In this document: in pieces, positions 52,372-61,610 of the stretch
Numbering within the stretch: the stretch's first letter is position 1
Layout: each line of letters opens with the position of its first letter
Assembly: GCF_035946055.1 (NCBI RefSeq)
Contig: NZ_CP108364.1
Location: forward strand, 6,944,001 to 7,008,000
DNA: 64,000 nucleotides
DNA from: Streptomyces sp. NBC_01341
GTDB taxonomy: Bacteria; Actinomycetota; Actinomycetes; Streptomycetales; Streptomycetaceae
Direction of reading: 5' to 3'
Program-made: the position numbers and the translations under genes
Notes under the pieces: model-generated
What the model was told of the DNA's origin: nothing
The model's database searches: none
What the model saw: the letters and a program-made list of their open reading frames with translations, nothing else

Positions 52372-54369
52372 GTGCAGAGGACAAGAGGTGGTGCCGACCG
52401 GCGCCCCCACGCCGGCAGCGCCCGGGTGGGCAGACAGCGACAGCCGAAGCGCGCACCGCTGGCCGCGGTGCGCCTGAAGGCCGAGGACACTCGCCGGCCC
52501 CCGTGGACCGATCACGTGCGGTACTGGTTCGACAACACACTGACCGGCGGTGTGGCCGCTCTCATCGGCTGGCTCGCCGTCGCCTGCCTCGCCATCGTCG
52601 TCCCCGTGAGTTCCGTCCTGGTCTGGACGGACGACAGCGCCCCCCACGCGCCGTGGGCCAAGGCCGCGGCGGTGTGGCGGACCGTCGGGCAGACGCTCAG
52701 GCTGGGCGGCGAGGTCGGCTCACCCCTGCGCGTCGCGCTCTCGGTACTGCTGGCCCTGGTGGCCCTCTTCTACGTCTCCACCCTCGTCAGTCTCATCACC
52801 ACGGCGATCACCGAGGAACTGGTGGCCCTGCGGCTGGGACACTCCACGGTGCTGGAGCAGGGACACACGGTGGTGCTCGGCTGGTCGGCGCAGATCCACA
52901 CGGTGGCGGCCGAACTCGTCGCCGCCGACACGAGCGGGCGGCAGAGGGCGATCGCGGTGCTGGCCGACCTGGACAAGACCGAGATGGAGGAAGAACTGAG
53001 GGCCGAGGTGGGTGAGACCGGGCGAACACGGATCATCTGCCGTAACGGGCGTGCCACCGACCCGGTGGCACTCGCACGGGTCAGCCCCGGCACGGCCGAC
53101 GTCGTGCTGGTGCTTCCCCGGGACGAGCCGGACGAGGACGCGGAAGTCGTGAAGACCCTCCTGGCGCTGAGGGCGTTGGTCGGCGACGACTGCAGTGTGA
53201 GGATCGTGGCCGTGGTCCGGGACGAGCGCTACCGGCTCGCCGCCCGGCTCGCTGCGGGCGCGAACGCGGTCGTCCTCGAGATCGACGACATCACCGCCCG
53301 CCTGGTCTCACAGTGTGTGCGGCAGCCCGGCCTCTCTCTCGTCTACCAGGAGCTGTTCGACTTCGCGGGGGACGAGTTCCACGTCATCGATGCCCGGGCA
53401 CAGGCAGGCCGCACCTTCGGGCAGGTGGTGCTGTTCCATCCCACCGCCAGCGTGGTCGGCCTGGTGGGTGCGGACGGAGCGGTGCGTCTGAACCCGGCGC
53501 GGGACTCGGCCGTCCGCCCCGGAGACAAACTCGTCGTCATCGCGCGGGACGACGGCGCGGCGTCGGCGACCGACGTGCCGGCGGCTTTCGACGAGTCGCT
53601 GATCGTGTCGGGCCCGGTGACGCGGTCGAGGCCCGAACGGCTGCTCCTGCTCGGGTGGAACCGAAGGGCGCGGCGCATCGTCGACCACCTGTCCGGCCAC
53701 GCGACGGCAGGCACCGTCCTCCACGTGGTGACCGAGAACGCGGACACGGCGCGCAGGGAGGTGCGGAGGGGGGCCGTCGAGGCCACCGGCCTGCAGATCA
53801 CCTTTCACCGCGGAGATCCGGCTCTCCCCGAGACGGTGAACGCCCTGTTCCCCGCCGCGTACGACGGCGTCATCGTTCTGGGGCCCGACCACCCGGCGGG
53901 GACCGGATCGCCGGACGACCGCGCGCTGGTCACCCTGCTGCTCCTGCGCGCCCTCGGAGAGGGAACGGGCCGCCCGGTCTCCGTGGTCACCGAGATGACC
54001 GACGACCGCAACAGGTCGATCGCACCAGCCGGCCCGGGTGCCGACTTCGTCGTCAGCGGCAAGCTGATCGGACTCCTGATGGCTCAGATCTCCCAGAACT
54101 CGCTCCTCGCCGACGTATTCGAGAGCCTCCTCGCCCCCGGCGGCAACGGGATCCACCTCAGACCGTCCGGTGACTACATCCGAGAGGGAGGCCACGCCTC
54201 GTTCGCCACGGTCGTCGAATCGGCTTCGCGCCGCGGGGAGTGCGCCATCGGATTCCGGACTCGTGACCCCGCGCGGGACCGGGGCCACCGGGTCCACGTG
54301 AATCCCTCCAAGGCGACTGCCCGTCGGTGGGGCGCGGACGACGACGTCATCGTCATCACGGCGCAGTGA
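52372..54369 (+). CDS. CASTOR/POLLUX-like ion channel with RCK-type nucleotide-binding domains
   Basis: About 665 residues. A basic N-terminus leads to RYWFDNTLTGGVAALIGWL (first membrane helix), a short pore-like segment (APWAKAAAVWRTVGQTLRLGG) and a second helix (VALSVLLALVALFYVSTLVS). Two cytosolic Rossmann/TrkA-N-type domains follow: HTVVLGWSAQIHTVAAEL near 165 and RLLLLGWNRRARRIVDHL near 425. The layout matches the bacterial relatives of the plant CASTOR/POLLUX channels. The start is uncertain: GTG at 52372 is an arbitrary choice among in-frame GTGs (52372, 52426, 52469); none has a clear ribosome binding site. The ion conducted is unknown. Confidence 0.8.
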   Translation: MQRTRGGADRRPHAGSARVGRQRQPKRAPLAAVRLKAEDTRRPPWTDHVRYWFDNTLTGGVAALIGWLAVACLAIVVPVSSVLVWTDDSAPHAPWAKAAAVWRTVGQTLRLGGEVGSPLRVALSVLLALVALFYVSTLVSLITTAITEELVALRLGHSTVLEQGHTVVLGWSAQIHTVAAELVAADTSGRQRAIAVLADLDKTEMEEELRAEVGETGRTRIICRNGRATDPVALARVSPGTADVVLVLPRDEPDEDAEVVKTLLALRALVGDDCSVRIVAVVRDERYRLAARLAAGANAVVLEIDDITARLVSQCVRQPGLSLVYQELFDFAGDEFHVIDARAQAGRTFGQVVLFHPTASVVGLVGADGAVRLNPARDSAVRPGDKLVVIARDDGAASATDVPAAFDESLIVSGPVTRSRPERLLLLGWNRRARRIVDHLSGHATAGTVLHVVTENADTARREVRRGAVEATGLQITFHRGDPALPETVNALFPAAYDGVIVLGPDHPAGTGSPDDRALVTLLLLRALGEGTGRPVSVVTEMTDDRNRSIAPAGPGADFVVSGKLIGLLMAQISQNSLLADVFESLLAPGGNGIHLRPSGDYIREGGHASFATVVESASRRGECAIGFRTRDPARDRGHRVHVNPSKATARRWGADDDVIVITAQ

Positions 54370-54500
54370 CACATCGCGCAGTGACACACCACGGCGGGCA
54401 CACACGCGATCCGCCGACGGTCCCGGTACTCGAGCCCGGTCGGAGGATCGCGCGTAGATTGGAGGGAAAGGCAGCGCTCCACAGCCATGGAGAGCGCGTG

Positions 54501-55739
54501 ATGACGATCGACATTGATCTCACGGAATTCTTCGACGCCACGCCGAGCCCCTACGTGGTGCTCGATACGGACCTGAGTATCTGCTATGTCAACCGGGCGT
54601 ACCTGCACAGCATGGGCCGGACCCGGGACCAGCTCATCGGCACGTACTTCTTCGACGCCCTCCCCGAACGCCCCGGTGGCACCGGGGACGCACAACGGAA
54701 TCTGAAGGCGTCGATGCGCATGGTCCTCGAGACCGGGAAACCGGACACCTTGGTGCTCCAGCGTTACGACATTCCCGCCCCGGACGAGCCGGGCGGTTTC
54801 GAGGAGCGCTGGTGGTCCACGATTCACACACCCCTGCGCGGATCCGACGGCGAGGTGAAGCTTGTCGTCCAACGGGCCGAGGACGTCACGGCCTTCGTCC
54901 GCTCCCGCCGGGCGCGGCGGCTCACCGAGGAGTTCAGTGGTCAGGAACAGGGAATGGCGGCCGAGTTGTGCGTCCGGGCCGACGAACTCCAGAGGCTCAA
55001 CGAGAAGCTGCGTGAGTCCAACGCCCGTGAACGACGGGTCGCCGTCACCTTGCAGGAAGCCATGCTCACCGTCCCGGACCTGGACCGGCACGACGACAGC
55101 ATCGCCGTGCGCTATCTGCCGGCGACGACGTCGTTGAACGTGTGCGGGGACTGGTACGACGTCGTCGATCTGCCGCCCGACCGCTTCGCGGCAGCCGTTG
55201 GAGATGTCGTCGGTCACGGGCTGCAGGCCGCGGCGGTGATGGGTATGCTCCGCAGCGCCCTGAGCGCGGTCATCCGTGCCATCCCCAGCCCGGCACAGGC
55301 CCTGGAAGTCCTCGGACTCTATGCCCGGTCCCTGGAGGGTGCGACGGCCGCGACCGCGGTCAAGGTACTGATCGACACGCGCAGCAGTCTGATCATCTAC
55401 AGCAACGCCGGACACCCGCCGCCGGTGCTGCTCCACCCCGACGGGACCCACGAGTTGCTTGACCAGGCGACCGATCCACCGCTGGGCGCCCGCCTCCACC
55501 ACGTCCCGCGCCCTCAGGCGGGGCTGGCCTACACCCCCGGGGACACCCTCGTGCTGTACACCGACGGCCTCATCGAGCGCCGTAACGAGGACATCGACGT
55601 CAGCCTGGCCCGGCTGACCGGAGCCCTGGCCCAGGACAGCACCCTCGCTCCCGCCCAGCTCGCCGATTCGCTGCTGAGCCGCCTGGGCATCGCGGGGGGT
55701 GCCGCCGACGACGTCGCGCTCGTCGTCATCCGTCTGTAG
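54501..55739 (+). CDS. PAS domain-containing PP2C (SpoIIE-type) protein phosphatase
   Basis: 412 residues. A PAS sensor (about 5-120; SPYVVLDTDLSICYVNRAYL), a coiled-coil linker (about 130-185; AAELCVRADELQRLNEKLRE) and a SpoIIE-type PP2C domain (about 190-412) with the metal-binding Asp in CGDWYDVV and VGDVVGHGLQAA and the final DDVALVVIRL. Such proteins dephosphorylate anti-anti-sigma factors in partner-switching pathways; Streptomyces have many. ATG at 54501 has GGAGAG upstream. No anti-sigma partner gene is adjacent. Confidence 0.9.
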   Translation: MTIDIDLTEFFDATPSPYVVLDTDLSICYVNRAYLHSMGRTRDQLIGTYFFDALPERPGGTGDAQRNLKASMRMVLETGKPDTLVLQRYDIPAPDEPGGFEERWWSTIHTPLRGSDGEVKLVVQRAEDVTAFVRSRRARRLTEEFSGQEQGMAAELCVRADELQRLNEKLRESNARERRVAVTLQEAMLTVPDLDRHDDSIAVRYLPATTSLNVCGDWYDVVDLPPDRFAAAVGDVVGHGLQAAAVMGMLRSALSAVIRAIPSPAQALEVLGLYARSLEGATAATAVKVLIDTRSSLIIYSNAGHPPPVLLHPDGTHELLDQATDPPLGARLHHVPRPQAGLAYTPGDTLVLYTDGLIERRNEDIDVSLARLTGALAQDSTLAPAQLADSLLSRLGIAGGAADDVALVVIRL

Positions 55740-55787
55740 TCCGACGGCATCCCACGGCGACGGGAGGGGGGCCATGTCCTGCGGGCG

Positions 55788-56993
55788 TCACGCTCCGGAC
55801 GTCCCGCGCCGTTCCCGTGCCGCCCGTCGGCTCACGCCTCCCTCTTCGGCGATGCCCCCCGGGCGGGTGCGGGGATCAGCCCACCGGGCCAGGAGTGCGG
55901 CAGGGTCCGCGGTGAAGACGGCGCGGCCTGCGGTGATCCGGCGCTCCCGTTCGGGGCCCGGGAGTGCCAGGCGGTTCAGTGCTCCGAGCAGCGCCTTCTC
56001 GTCGGATGCGTGCTCGGTGATGCCCGCGGCGGCCATTTCGCCGACTCCCTCGGCGCCGTGTCCGGGAATCGGCCGGTATCCGACGACAGGTACGCCCGCC
56101 GCGAGGGCCTGCACGGCTGTCTGCCCCGCCGCGTTGTCGACCAGGGCGCTCGACACCGCCATCAGGTCGGGCAGGTCGTCCACCCAGCCCAGGGCGAGGA
56201 CGCCCGGGAGTCCCGCCGCACGGACTCGCAGACCCTCGTCCCTGCCGCACAGCAGCACCGGCAGATGATCCGCGCCCGCGAGGAGGCGCGCCGTCGCGGT
56301 CAGCCCCTGCCCCACCCCCCAGGCTCCGGCCGACACGAGCACCACCGGCCGGCCCCTGCCCTGCCGCGCCACTTCGCGCGCCCACCGTGACGGCGGATGT
56401 TCACCCGGACGTGTCCGGGCGGCAGTGGTGAAGGCCGCCGGGACGACCGGGCCGCACACTTCTGCCGGGCGCCCGATCGATGCGCGGACCCGTGCCGCGG
56501 CCGCGTCCGTCAGACACAGGTGCAGGTCGTTCCCCGGATGGAGCCACTGCCGGTGTACGGCGAAGTCGGTGACCACGACCGCGCTGGGCGGGCAGTCCGT
56601 GCCGTGGGCGGCTCGCAGCCGCCCGGTGACCTGAGCGGCCTGGTGGAAGGTCGGCACGAGGGCGTCCGGCCGCCAGCGGTCGACGACGTCGAGCAGACGG
56701 GACTCGAGGGCAGCGGCGAAGGGCCCCGTGTCCGGCGCCCAGCCCCTCCGCCCGCCCGGTGCCCCGCGGTCACGGAAGAACGCCGAGTAGACCGCCTGGT
56801 AGGCCCACGGGCAGCGGCGTACGGTCGCGCGGTAGGCGGCGCGCAGCCCGCGGCCGGCACCTGCGGGCAGCATGTCCAGGAAGTCCACGTGTGCGGTTCG
56901 GTGGCCGGCCGCGCGCAGCCGCCCGGCCAGTTCGTGCGCGACGGCGTCATGTCCCGCACCCATGCTGGCACTGACTAGCAGGAACCTGCTCAT
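55788..56993 (-). CDS. Glycosyltransferase of the MGDG-synthase/UgtP type
   Basis: 401 residues, GT-B fold (GT28-like). The N-terminal domain starts FLLVSASMGAGHDAVAHEL (Gly-rich acceptor loop, MGxGHxxAA pattern) and contains HVDFLDMLP and TFHQAAQVTGRL; the C-terminal donor domain has VVLVSAGAWGVGQGL near 218, LLCGRDEGLR, and VDNAAGQTAVQALAAGVPVVGYRPIPGHG near 300-330 (sugar-nucleotide-binding region, N-x-G-x-T-x-x-E/Q-A). Members transfer glucose or galactose to diacylglycerol; the lipid here is not known. ATG at 56993 has AGGA directly adjacent, so spacing is poor and the start is less certain. Divergent from the SDR gene. Confidence 0.82.
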   Translation of the reverse strand: MSRFLLVSASMGAGHDAVAHELAGRLRAAGHRTAHVDFLDMLPAGAGRGLRAAYRATVRRCPWAYQAVYSAFFRDRGAPGGRRGWAPDTGPFAAALESRLLDVVDRWRPDALVPTFHQAAQVTGRLRAAHGTDCPPSAVVVTDFAVHRQWLHPGNDLHLCLTDAAAARVRASIGRPAEVCGPVVPAAFTTAARTRPGEHPPSRWAREVARQGRGRPVVLVSAGAWGVGQGLTATARLLAGADHLPVLLCGRDEGLRVRAAGLPGVLALGWVDDLPDLMAVSSALVDNAAGQTAVQALAAGVPVVGYRPIPGHGAEGVGEMAAAGITEHASDEKALLGALNRLALPGPERERRITAGRAVFTADPAALLARWADPRTRPGGIAEEGGVSRRAARERRGTSGA

Positions 56994-57174
56994 TCCTGAA
57001 TATTCTTCGTATAACGGCAGGTGTGCCACATCCGGACAGGTCACGTCGTTAGCCCGAAGCGGTCACGCGCGTTTGCCGGTGGGCCGGTTCCATGAAGGAT
57101 GAGTCAGGACGGTCCGGTGTCGGCGGGCTCGGAGAGGAGCTCGCCTGTCGGCGGCGACGGAGGACGGAAAGCCC

Positions 57175-57999
57175 ATGCGCGCGAGCCCCCCACCTCGCAT
57201 CAACCCCGCAGCCGGCGACGCCGCGCCCGGGGCGGGGCAGCCTGCCCGCGGCGGACGGCGGGTCGTGCTGATCACCGGTGCCTCGTCCGGGATCGGCGCG
57301 GAGGTCGCGTCACGCCTCTCGGCCGGCAACAGGTGGGAACTGCTGCTGAACGGGCGGGACGAGGACAGGCTCGGTGCGGTCGCCGCCCGAACCGGGGGAG
57401 CCGCGCTGCCGATGGACCTGGCCTCCCAGGAGGGCTGCCGGAGGCTCGCCGAGGCGGCACTGGCGCACAGCGGCAGAATCGACGCACTCGTCGCCGCGGC
57501 GGGACTCGGCTGGGCGGGCGCGTACACGGACATGACTCCCGCCACCGTCGACCGCCTGGTGAACGTCAATGTCTGCGCCGTGCTCCACCTCGTCGGCCTC
57601 GTACTGCCGCAGATGGTGGCCCGAGGGTCGGGCCGGCTCGTCCTGCTGGGCTCCGTCGCGGGACGGTACGGCGTGCGTGGCGAGGCGGCGTACGCGGCGA
57701 CGAAGGGAGCACTCATCCCCTTCGCGGAGAGCCTGCGCTACGAACTCCAGGGCACGGGGGTCCAGCTGTGCCTGGTGCAGCCCGGTCCTGTGGCGACACC
57801 TTTCTTCGCCCGCCGTGATGCCCCCTACACGCGTTCCTGGCCGCGGCCGGTCCCTGCCGGGCGGGTCGCGGCGGCGGTCGAGGAAGCCCTGGCCGGCGGC
57901 CGGGGCCAGATCACCGTGCCGCGCTGGCTCGGCGCGCCCGCCCGGGTGCAGGGCATGGCGCCGAACCTCTTTCGCAGGCTGGCCATGCGCTTTGGCTGA
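57175..57999 (+). CDS. Short-chain dehydrogenase/reductase
   Basis: 274 residues. Rossmann loop TGASSGIG near 35, the NAG-equivalent here AAAGLGWAG, catalytic Ser in LLGSVAG near 157 and YAATK near 170 with Tyr and Lys. A Pro/Ala-rich N-terminal extension of about 25 residues precedes the domain. Substrate unknown. It is 36 bases upstream of a DMT transporter gene and may be co-transcribed with it and the deacetylase, suggesting an envelope or lipid role together with the divergent glycosyltransferase. Confidence 0.88.
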   Translation: MRASPPPRINPAAGDAAPGAGQPARGGRRVVLITGASSGIGAEVASRLSAGNRWELLLNGRDEDRLGAVAARTGGAALPMDLASQEGCRRLAEAALAHSGRIDALVAAAGLGWAGAYTDMTPATVDRLVNVNVCAVLHLVGLVLPQMVARGSGRLVLLGSVAGRYGVRGEAAYAATKGALIPFAESLRYELQGTGVQLCLVQPGPVATPFFARRDAPYTRSWPRPVPAGRVAAAVEEALAGGRGQITVPRWLGAPARVQGMAPNLFRRLAMRFG

Positions 58000-58035
58000 G
58001 CGGGCTCCCGGCCGGCCCGGGGTCGGGGGTGACAC

Positions 58036-58902
58036 ATGATCGTCCTCTGTGTCCTGCTGGCTCTGCTGGCCGCCCTCGGGAACGCGGCGGCGTCCGTCCT
58101 CCAACGCCGTGCAGCCGCGACCGACCTGTCCACATCCGCCGGGGGCCGCCCGGCCGGGCGGTTCGGCTTCGTCCGTCTCCGGGTCTGGCGCTGGGGGGCG
58201 GGGCTGCTCGCCGTCTCGGGTGTGGCACAGGCCCTCGCCCTGGCGGTCGGCCCTCTGGCGGTGGTGCAGCCGGTGATGACGACCGAACTCCTGTTCACGC
58301 TCGTTCTGGCCGCGGCAGTGTTCAGGTGGCCGCCGGGAGCCGGAACCTGGGCGGCCTTCCTCGCGATGGCGCTGGGTCTGGCGGCCTTCCTCCTGCTCGC
58401 CGGACCGGGCGGTGGCACGGAAACGGTGCCACCGAAGAGATGGCTGGTCAGCGCGGTGCCCGCCGTGGTCGTGTCGGCCGTACTGATCTTCGTGGGCAGA
58501 CGGCAGAGGTTCTCCGCGCGGGCGGCGGTGCTGGGTACGGTGACCGCCATCGGATTCTCCTTCACCGCGGCCTTGATCAAGGACACGCTGGGCCTGCTGC
58601 CCGACGGGCCGGGAGAGCTGTTCACCGGGTGGCAGCTGTACACGGCCGCTGCCGTCGGCCTGACGTCCTTCCTGATGCTGCAGGCGACCCTGCGGGCCGG
58701 ATCGCTGGCCGCGTCACAGCCCGCGCTCACGCTCGGCGACTCGCTGCTGAGCGTCATCCTGGGCGTCTCGCTGTTCGACGAGAGCATCTCCCTCGGCTGG
58801 CGGGTGCTTCCCGAACTGGCGTCGCTCGGGCTCATCGCGTTCGCGTGCGTACATCTGAGCAGATCACCCCTCGTCTCGGGAAAGGAGGCACAGCGGTGGT
58901 GA
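58036..58902 (+). CDS. DMT/EamA-like multispan membrane protein
   Basis: 288 residues, about nine to ten hydrophobic helices starting at residue 2 (IVLCVLLALLAALGNAAASVLQR). The first part, LGNAAASVLQRRAA, and the two-fold internal pattern (VQPVMTTELLFTLVLAA; ASQPALTLGDSLLSVILGV) are typical of the DMT superfamily of small-molecule exporters, also seen in Mg transporter NIPA-like proteins. Substrate unknown. Its stop overlaps the start of the deacetylase by seven bases. Confidence 0.85.
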   Translation: MIVLCVLLALLAALGNAAASVLQRRAAATDLSTSAGGRPAGRFGFVRLRVWRWGAGLLAVSGVAQALALAVGPLAVVQPVMTTELLFTLVLAAAVFRWPPGAGTWAAFLAMALGLAAFLLLAGPGGGTETVPPKRWLVSAVPAVVVSAVLIFVGRRQRFSARAAVLGTVTAIGFSFTAALIKDTLGLLPDGPGELFTGWQLYTAAAVGLTSFLMLQATLRAGSLAASQPALTLGDSLLSVILGVSLFDESISLGWRVLPELASLGLIAFACVHLSRSPLVSGKEAQRW

Positions 58903-59669
58903 GACGTGGTGCTACCGGAAGTGCGGGACGTGCGTCCGGCGTGGCGGCGTGCGCGTTGGGTCTGGTGGCGGCCTGGCACATCGGGCCTGCCGCCACCTGG
59001 CTGCCCCCTGTGCGCAGGAGGCTCAGCCCCGGGCTGGACGGCCGGGGCCGCCCCGACCACGTGGCGCTGACCTTCGACGACGGGCCGGATCCGGCCAGCA
59101 CCCCGTACTTCCTGCGCGCCCTGGCCGATCACGACGTACGGGCGACCTTCTTCGTCGTCGGCGAGTCGCTCGAGCGCCATCCCGCCCTCGGCCGGGCCCT
59201 GGTGGCGGCGGGGCACGAGGTCGCGGTGCACGGATGGCATCACGACCGCCCGTGGTTCCCCGCGCCACTGCGAGACGCGCGCGAGGTCGCCCGAACGGCC
59301 GATGCGGTACGGAGGATCTGCGGGACGGAGCCGCAGTGGTACCGGCCCCCGTACGGAATCCTCAGCGGCGGCCGCCTGGCCGCAGCCCGCCGCTCGGGGC
59401 TGCGACCGGTGCTGTGGTCGTCATGGGGCCGCGACTGGACGGCGGAGGCCGATGCCCGGTCGGTGGAGGCTTCGGTCCTCGCGGACCTCACCGGCGGTGG
59501 CACTGTGCTGCTGCACGACGCGGACGGGTGGAGTGCGCCGGGTGCGTGGCGGGCGACACTGGCCGCACTCCCCGGTCTGCTGGCGGAGTGCCGTCGGCTC
59601 GGTCTGAGCGCGGGCCCGCTGAACGAGCACGGGATCGGGCATGGCGACACGTCATCGGTGCGGGCTTGA
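58896..59669 (+). CDS. Polysaccharide deacetylase (CE4, NodB fold), membrane-anchored
   Basis: 257 residues. GTG at 58896 has AAAGGAGG at ideal spacing. One N-terminal hydrophobic segment (SGVAACALGLVAAWHIG). NodB motifs: TFDDGPDP near 58 (Asp general base and metal Asp), the His motif VHGWHHDRP near 108 (family H-S/T-x-x-H), RPPYG near 150 and W-x-x-D region SSWGRDW near 173, ending LLHDADG near 205. Removes N- or O-acetyl groups from peptidoglycan, chitin or a similar glycan. Translationally coupled to the DMT protein. Confidence 0.9.
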   Translation: MVRRGATGSAGRASGVAACALGLVAAWHIGPAATWLPPVRRRLSPGLDGRGRPDHVALTFDDGPDPASTPYFLRALADHDVRATFFVVGESLERHPALGRALVAAGHEVAVHGWHHDRPWFPAPLRDAREVARTADAVRRICGTEPQWYRPPYGILSGGRLAAARRSGLRPVLWSSWGRDWTAEADARSVEASVLADLTGGGTVLLHDADGWSAPGAWRATLAALPGLLAECRRLGLSAGPLNEHGIGHGDTSSVRA

Positions 59670-59684
59670 GCGAGTACCGAGCCG

Positions 59685-60383
59685 TCAGTCGCCGGTGTGC
59701 CGACGCAGCGCGCGGATGAGCTGCACCACTACGGGATTGCCGGGCTCCGGCGCCCGGATCAGATCCACTCTCTCCACAGCGAAGCCGTGCTCGGCGAGCA
59801 GGTCCTTCCACAGGCCGGGGGTGAGGGCCCAGATCCGCACCGGGATGGGTTCCTCGCCCCGGAGCCGGATGAAATCGGATCGAGGTGCCACTGAAGCGGA
59901 TGGCTGTCGACCCTCGCTGTTCGTGTGGAGCGCGGAGAAGACGAGGACCGCGCCGTCGGCCAATCCGTCACGCAGGGCCGGCAGGAGATGGAGCGGGTCG
60001 ATGCAGCCGAAGGTGCGGACGCCGTACGCGGCCTCGTACGGTTCGACGCGGTCCAGGTGCTCGGCGATGTCCGAGCAGACGAAACGGACTCCCGGTTCTG
60101 CGGGGAAAGTCCTCGTGGCGCGCGCGTGCTGGGTCGGCGACGCGTCGACGCCGTCCACAAGGGCGCCGTGTGCCCGGGCCAGGTGGACCGCGTGGTGGCC
60201 GGGGCCGGAGCCGATGTCGAGTACACGCCTGCCGCGCAGGTCTCCGAGCAGTTCGGCCCCCGGCCCGACGCCTGTCCAGAAGCCCCAGTCGATGCGGTCC
60301 GGCACGGGAGGTAGGTAGCCGCGGTCCAGCTGCTGCTGCCCATAGACGGTCCACGGCTGAAGGGGTTCCTGGTGCGCGGTCAT
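59685..60383 (-). CDS. SAM-dependent methyltransferase, class I
   Basis: 232 residues. Motif I VLDIGSGPGHHAVHLA near 55-70, acidic residue after strand 2 (VDGVDAS), motif II-like VRFVCSDIAEHL near 98, then a Rossmann-type fold to the end. A short N-terminal helix (QPWTVYGQQQLDRGYLP) resembles small-molecule methyltransferases. ATG at 60383 is chosen because the frame upstream is Arg-rich and unlike the family. Substrate unknown; no biosynthetic context. Confidence 0.85.
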   Translation of the reverse strand: MTAHQEPLQPWTVYGQQQLDRGYLPPVPDRIDWGFWTGVGPGAELLGDLRGRRVLDIGSGPGHHAVHLARAHGALVDGVDASPTQHARATRTFPAEPGVRFVCSDIAEHLDRVEPYEAAYGVRTFGCIDPLHLLPALRDGLADGAVLVFSALHTNSEGRQPSASVAPRSDFIRLRGEEPIPVRIWALTPGLWKDLLAEHGFAVERVDLIRAPEPGNPVVVQLIRALRRHTGD

Positions 60384-60538
60384 TCGCCATCCATTCCTGA
60401 CGCCGTATCGGCTCACCACAGGTTCGACCCGGTCCATCCTGTCGTCCGCATCGGGGTGGTCGGCTCCGCGCCCCGGCGGAGCCGACCAACGCTCCACTCA
60501 GGCTGGGACCGGGGTCGGGGGCGTGGCCGTCTCCGCAC

Positions 60539-61543
60539 TCACGGGGCGATCGCCATGTCGAAGATGTGGATGTTGGCGTTGGCGGGCAGGATCACGAACT
60601 CGGCCGTCCTGGACGGGTCGAGCGGGATCGAGTGGGCGAACACCCGGTATTTCACTGTGGCGTTGCCGTAGCCGTCCGGACGGTTGCGACCGTCCGTCGA
60701 CTTCACCAGCTCGGCGCCGTGTGCGTCGGCCGGGTCGAAGGACCAGTTGGGAAAGCCGAACGTCCCGGTGCTCGATGTCCCGTCGGTGTAATGGACGGTG
60801 GCGTTCCCTGTCGCGCCGCTCGTGACACCCGAGCCGAGCAAGACGAGCTTGCCGCCCTTCCCGGTGAGCTTCACCGCCTGGCCCCCGCTGGACACGTTGT
60901 CCTTCGTGCCCGCCGCCACGTCCGGCCAGGTCAGCTCGGCTCCCAGTGCTTCGACCTTCGCGCCGCGCGTCAGGCCGGCCGCCGCCAGTCGCTGAGCGGA
61001 GAAGCTGTTCCCCTCACCGTCGTAATCGCCGGGCCCGGTCGCCGATTCGTCGGTGATGCCGACGTTGTTGTACGCCGCCGCCAGGTTCTCCTGCGGTGAG
61101 CCGGAGCGTTCGGTGCGGGTGCCGGTCGCCGTGCCGCGACCGTCGCCACCCTGGTATGTCGCGGTCGCCGTGAACGTACGGATGACGAGACCGGGTCGCT
61201 TCTCCGGCACCTGGATCCGGAACGACGCGTCGGCCGACGCGCCGGCCCCGAGGGAACCGTCGACGCTGCGCACGGAGGGCTGGACGGCCCAGCCCTTCGG
61301 TCCGGCGAAGGCGATCGCGAGCGAACGAAGGCGCTGAGGGCCGGAGTTCTTGACGGTGACCGTCACGGCGGAGATGGCCGGCCCCTCGAGGTCCACGGGG
61401 GCGATGGTCACCTCGGTGCCAGCGGCTGTCGCCGGGATGTCCTGGGCGGACGCCGTCGTCCGGGCGGGCATGAGGGCGGTCACCCCGACGGCCGCGACCG
61501 CCGCCAGTGTTCTGAGCGGACCGAACCGTCGTGCTGGTCTCAT
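60539..61543 (-). CDS. Secreted protein with NEW3-type (alpha-galactosidase-associated) domain
   Basis: 334 residues. Signal peptide 1-34 (RTLAAVAAVGVTALMPARTTASA). Residues about 40-140 look like a NEW3/Ig-like beta-sandwich (VTVTVKNSGPQRLRSL, GPKGWAVQPS, FRIQVPEKRPGL); residues about 155-334 form a second beta-rich domain (YNNVGITDESATGPGDYDG, GNSFSAQRLAAAG, DNVSSGGQAVKLTG, ending FVILPANANIHIFDMAIAP) of the type attached to bacterial secreted glycosidases and fucosidases. No catalytic motif. ATG at 61543 has AAGGAG six bases upstream. It lies 67 bases downstream of the GH109-like gene and is probably its accessory, in the same operon. Confidence 0.8.
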   Translation of the reverse strand: MRPARRFGPLRTLAAVAAVGVTALMPARTTASAQDIPATAAGTEVTIAPVDLEGPAISAVTVTVKNSGPQRLRSLAIAFAGPKGWAVQPSVRSVDGSLGAGASADASFRIQVPEKRPGLVIRTFTATATYQGGDGRGTATGTRTERSGSPQENLAAAYNNVGITDESATGPGDYDGEGNSFSAQRLAAAGLTRGAKVEALGAELTWPDVAAGTKDNVSSGGQAVKLTGKGGKLVLLGSGVTSGATGNATVHYTDGTSSTGTFGFPNWSFDPADAHGAELVKSTDGRNRPDGYGNATVKYRVFAHSIPLDPSRTAEFVILPANANIHIFDMAIAP

Positions 61544-61610
61544 CACGTGCTCCTTCGGGTGACAGCGGGGCAGAGGGGCGGAGGCGGGGAGGAGCGGCCG
61601 GAGCGGAGGC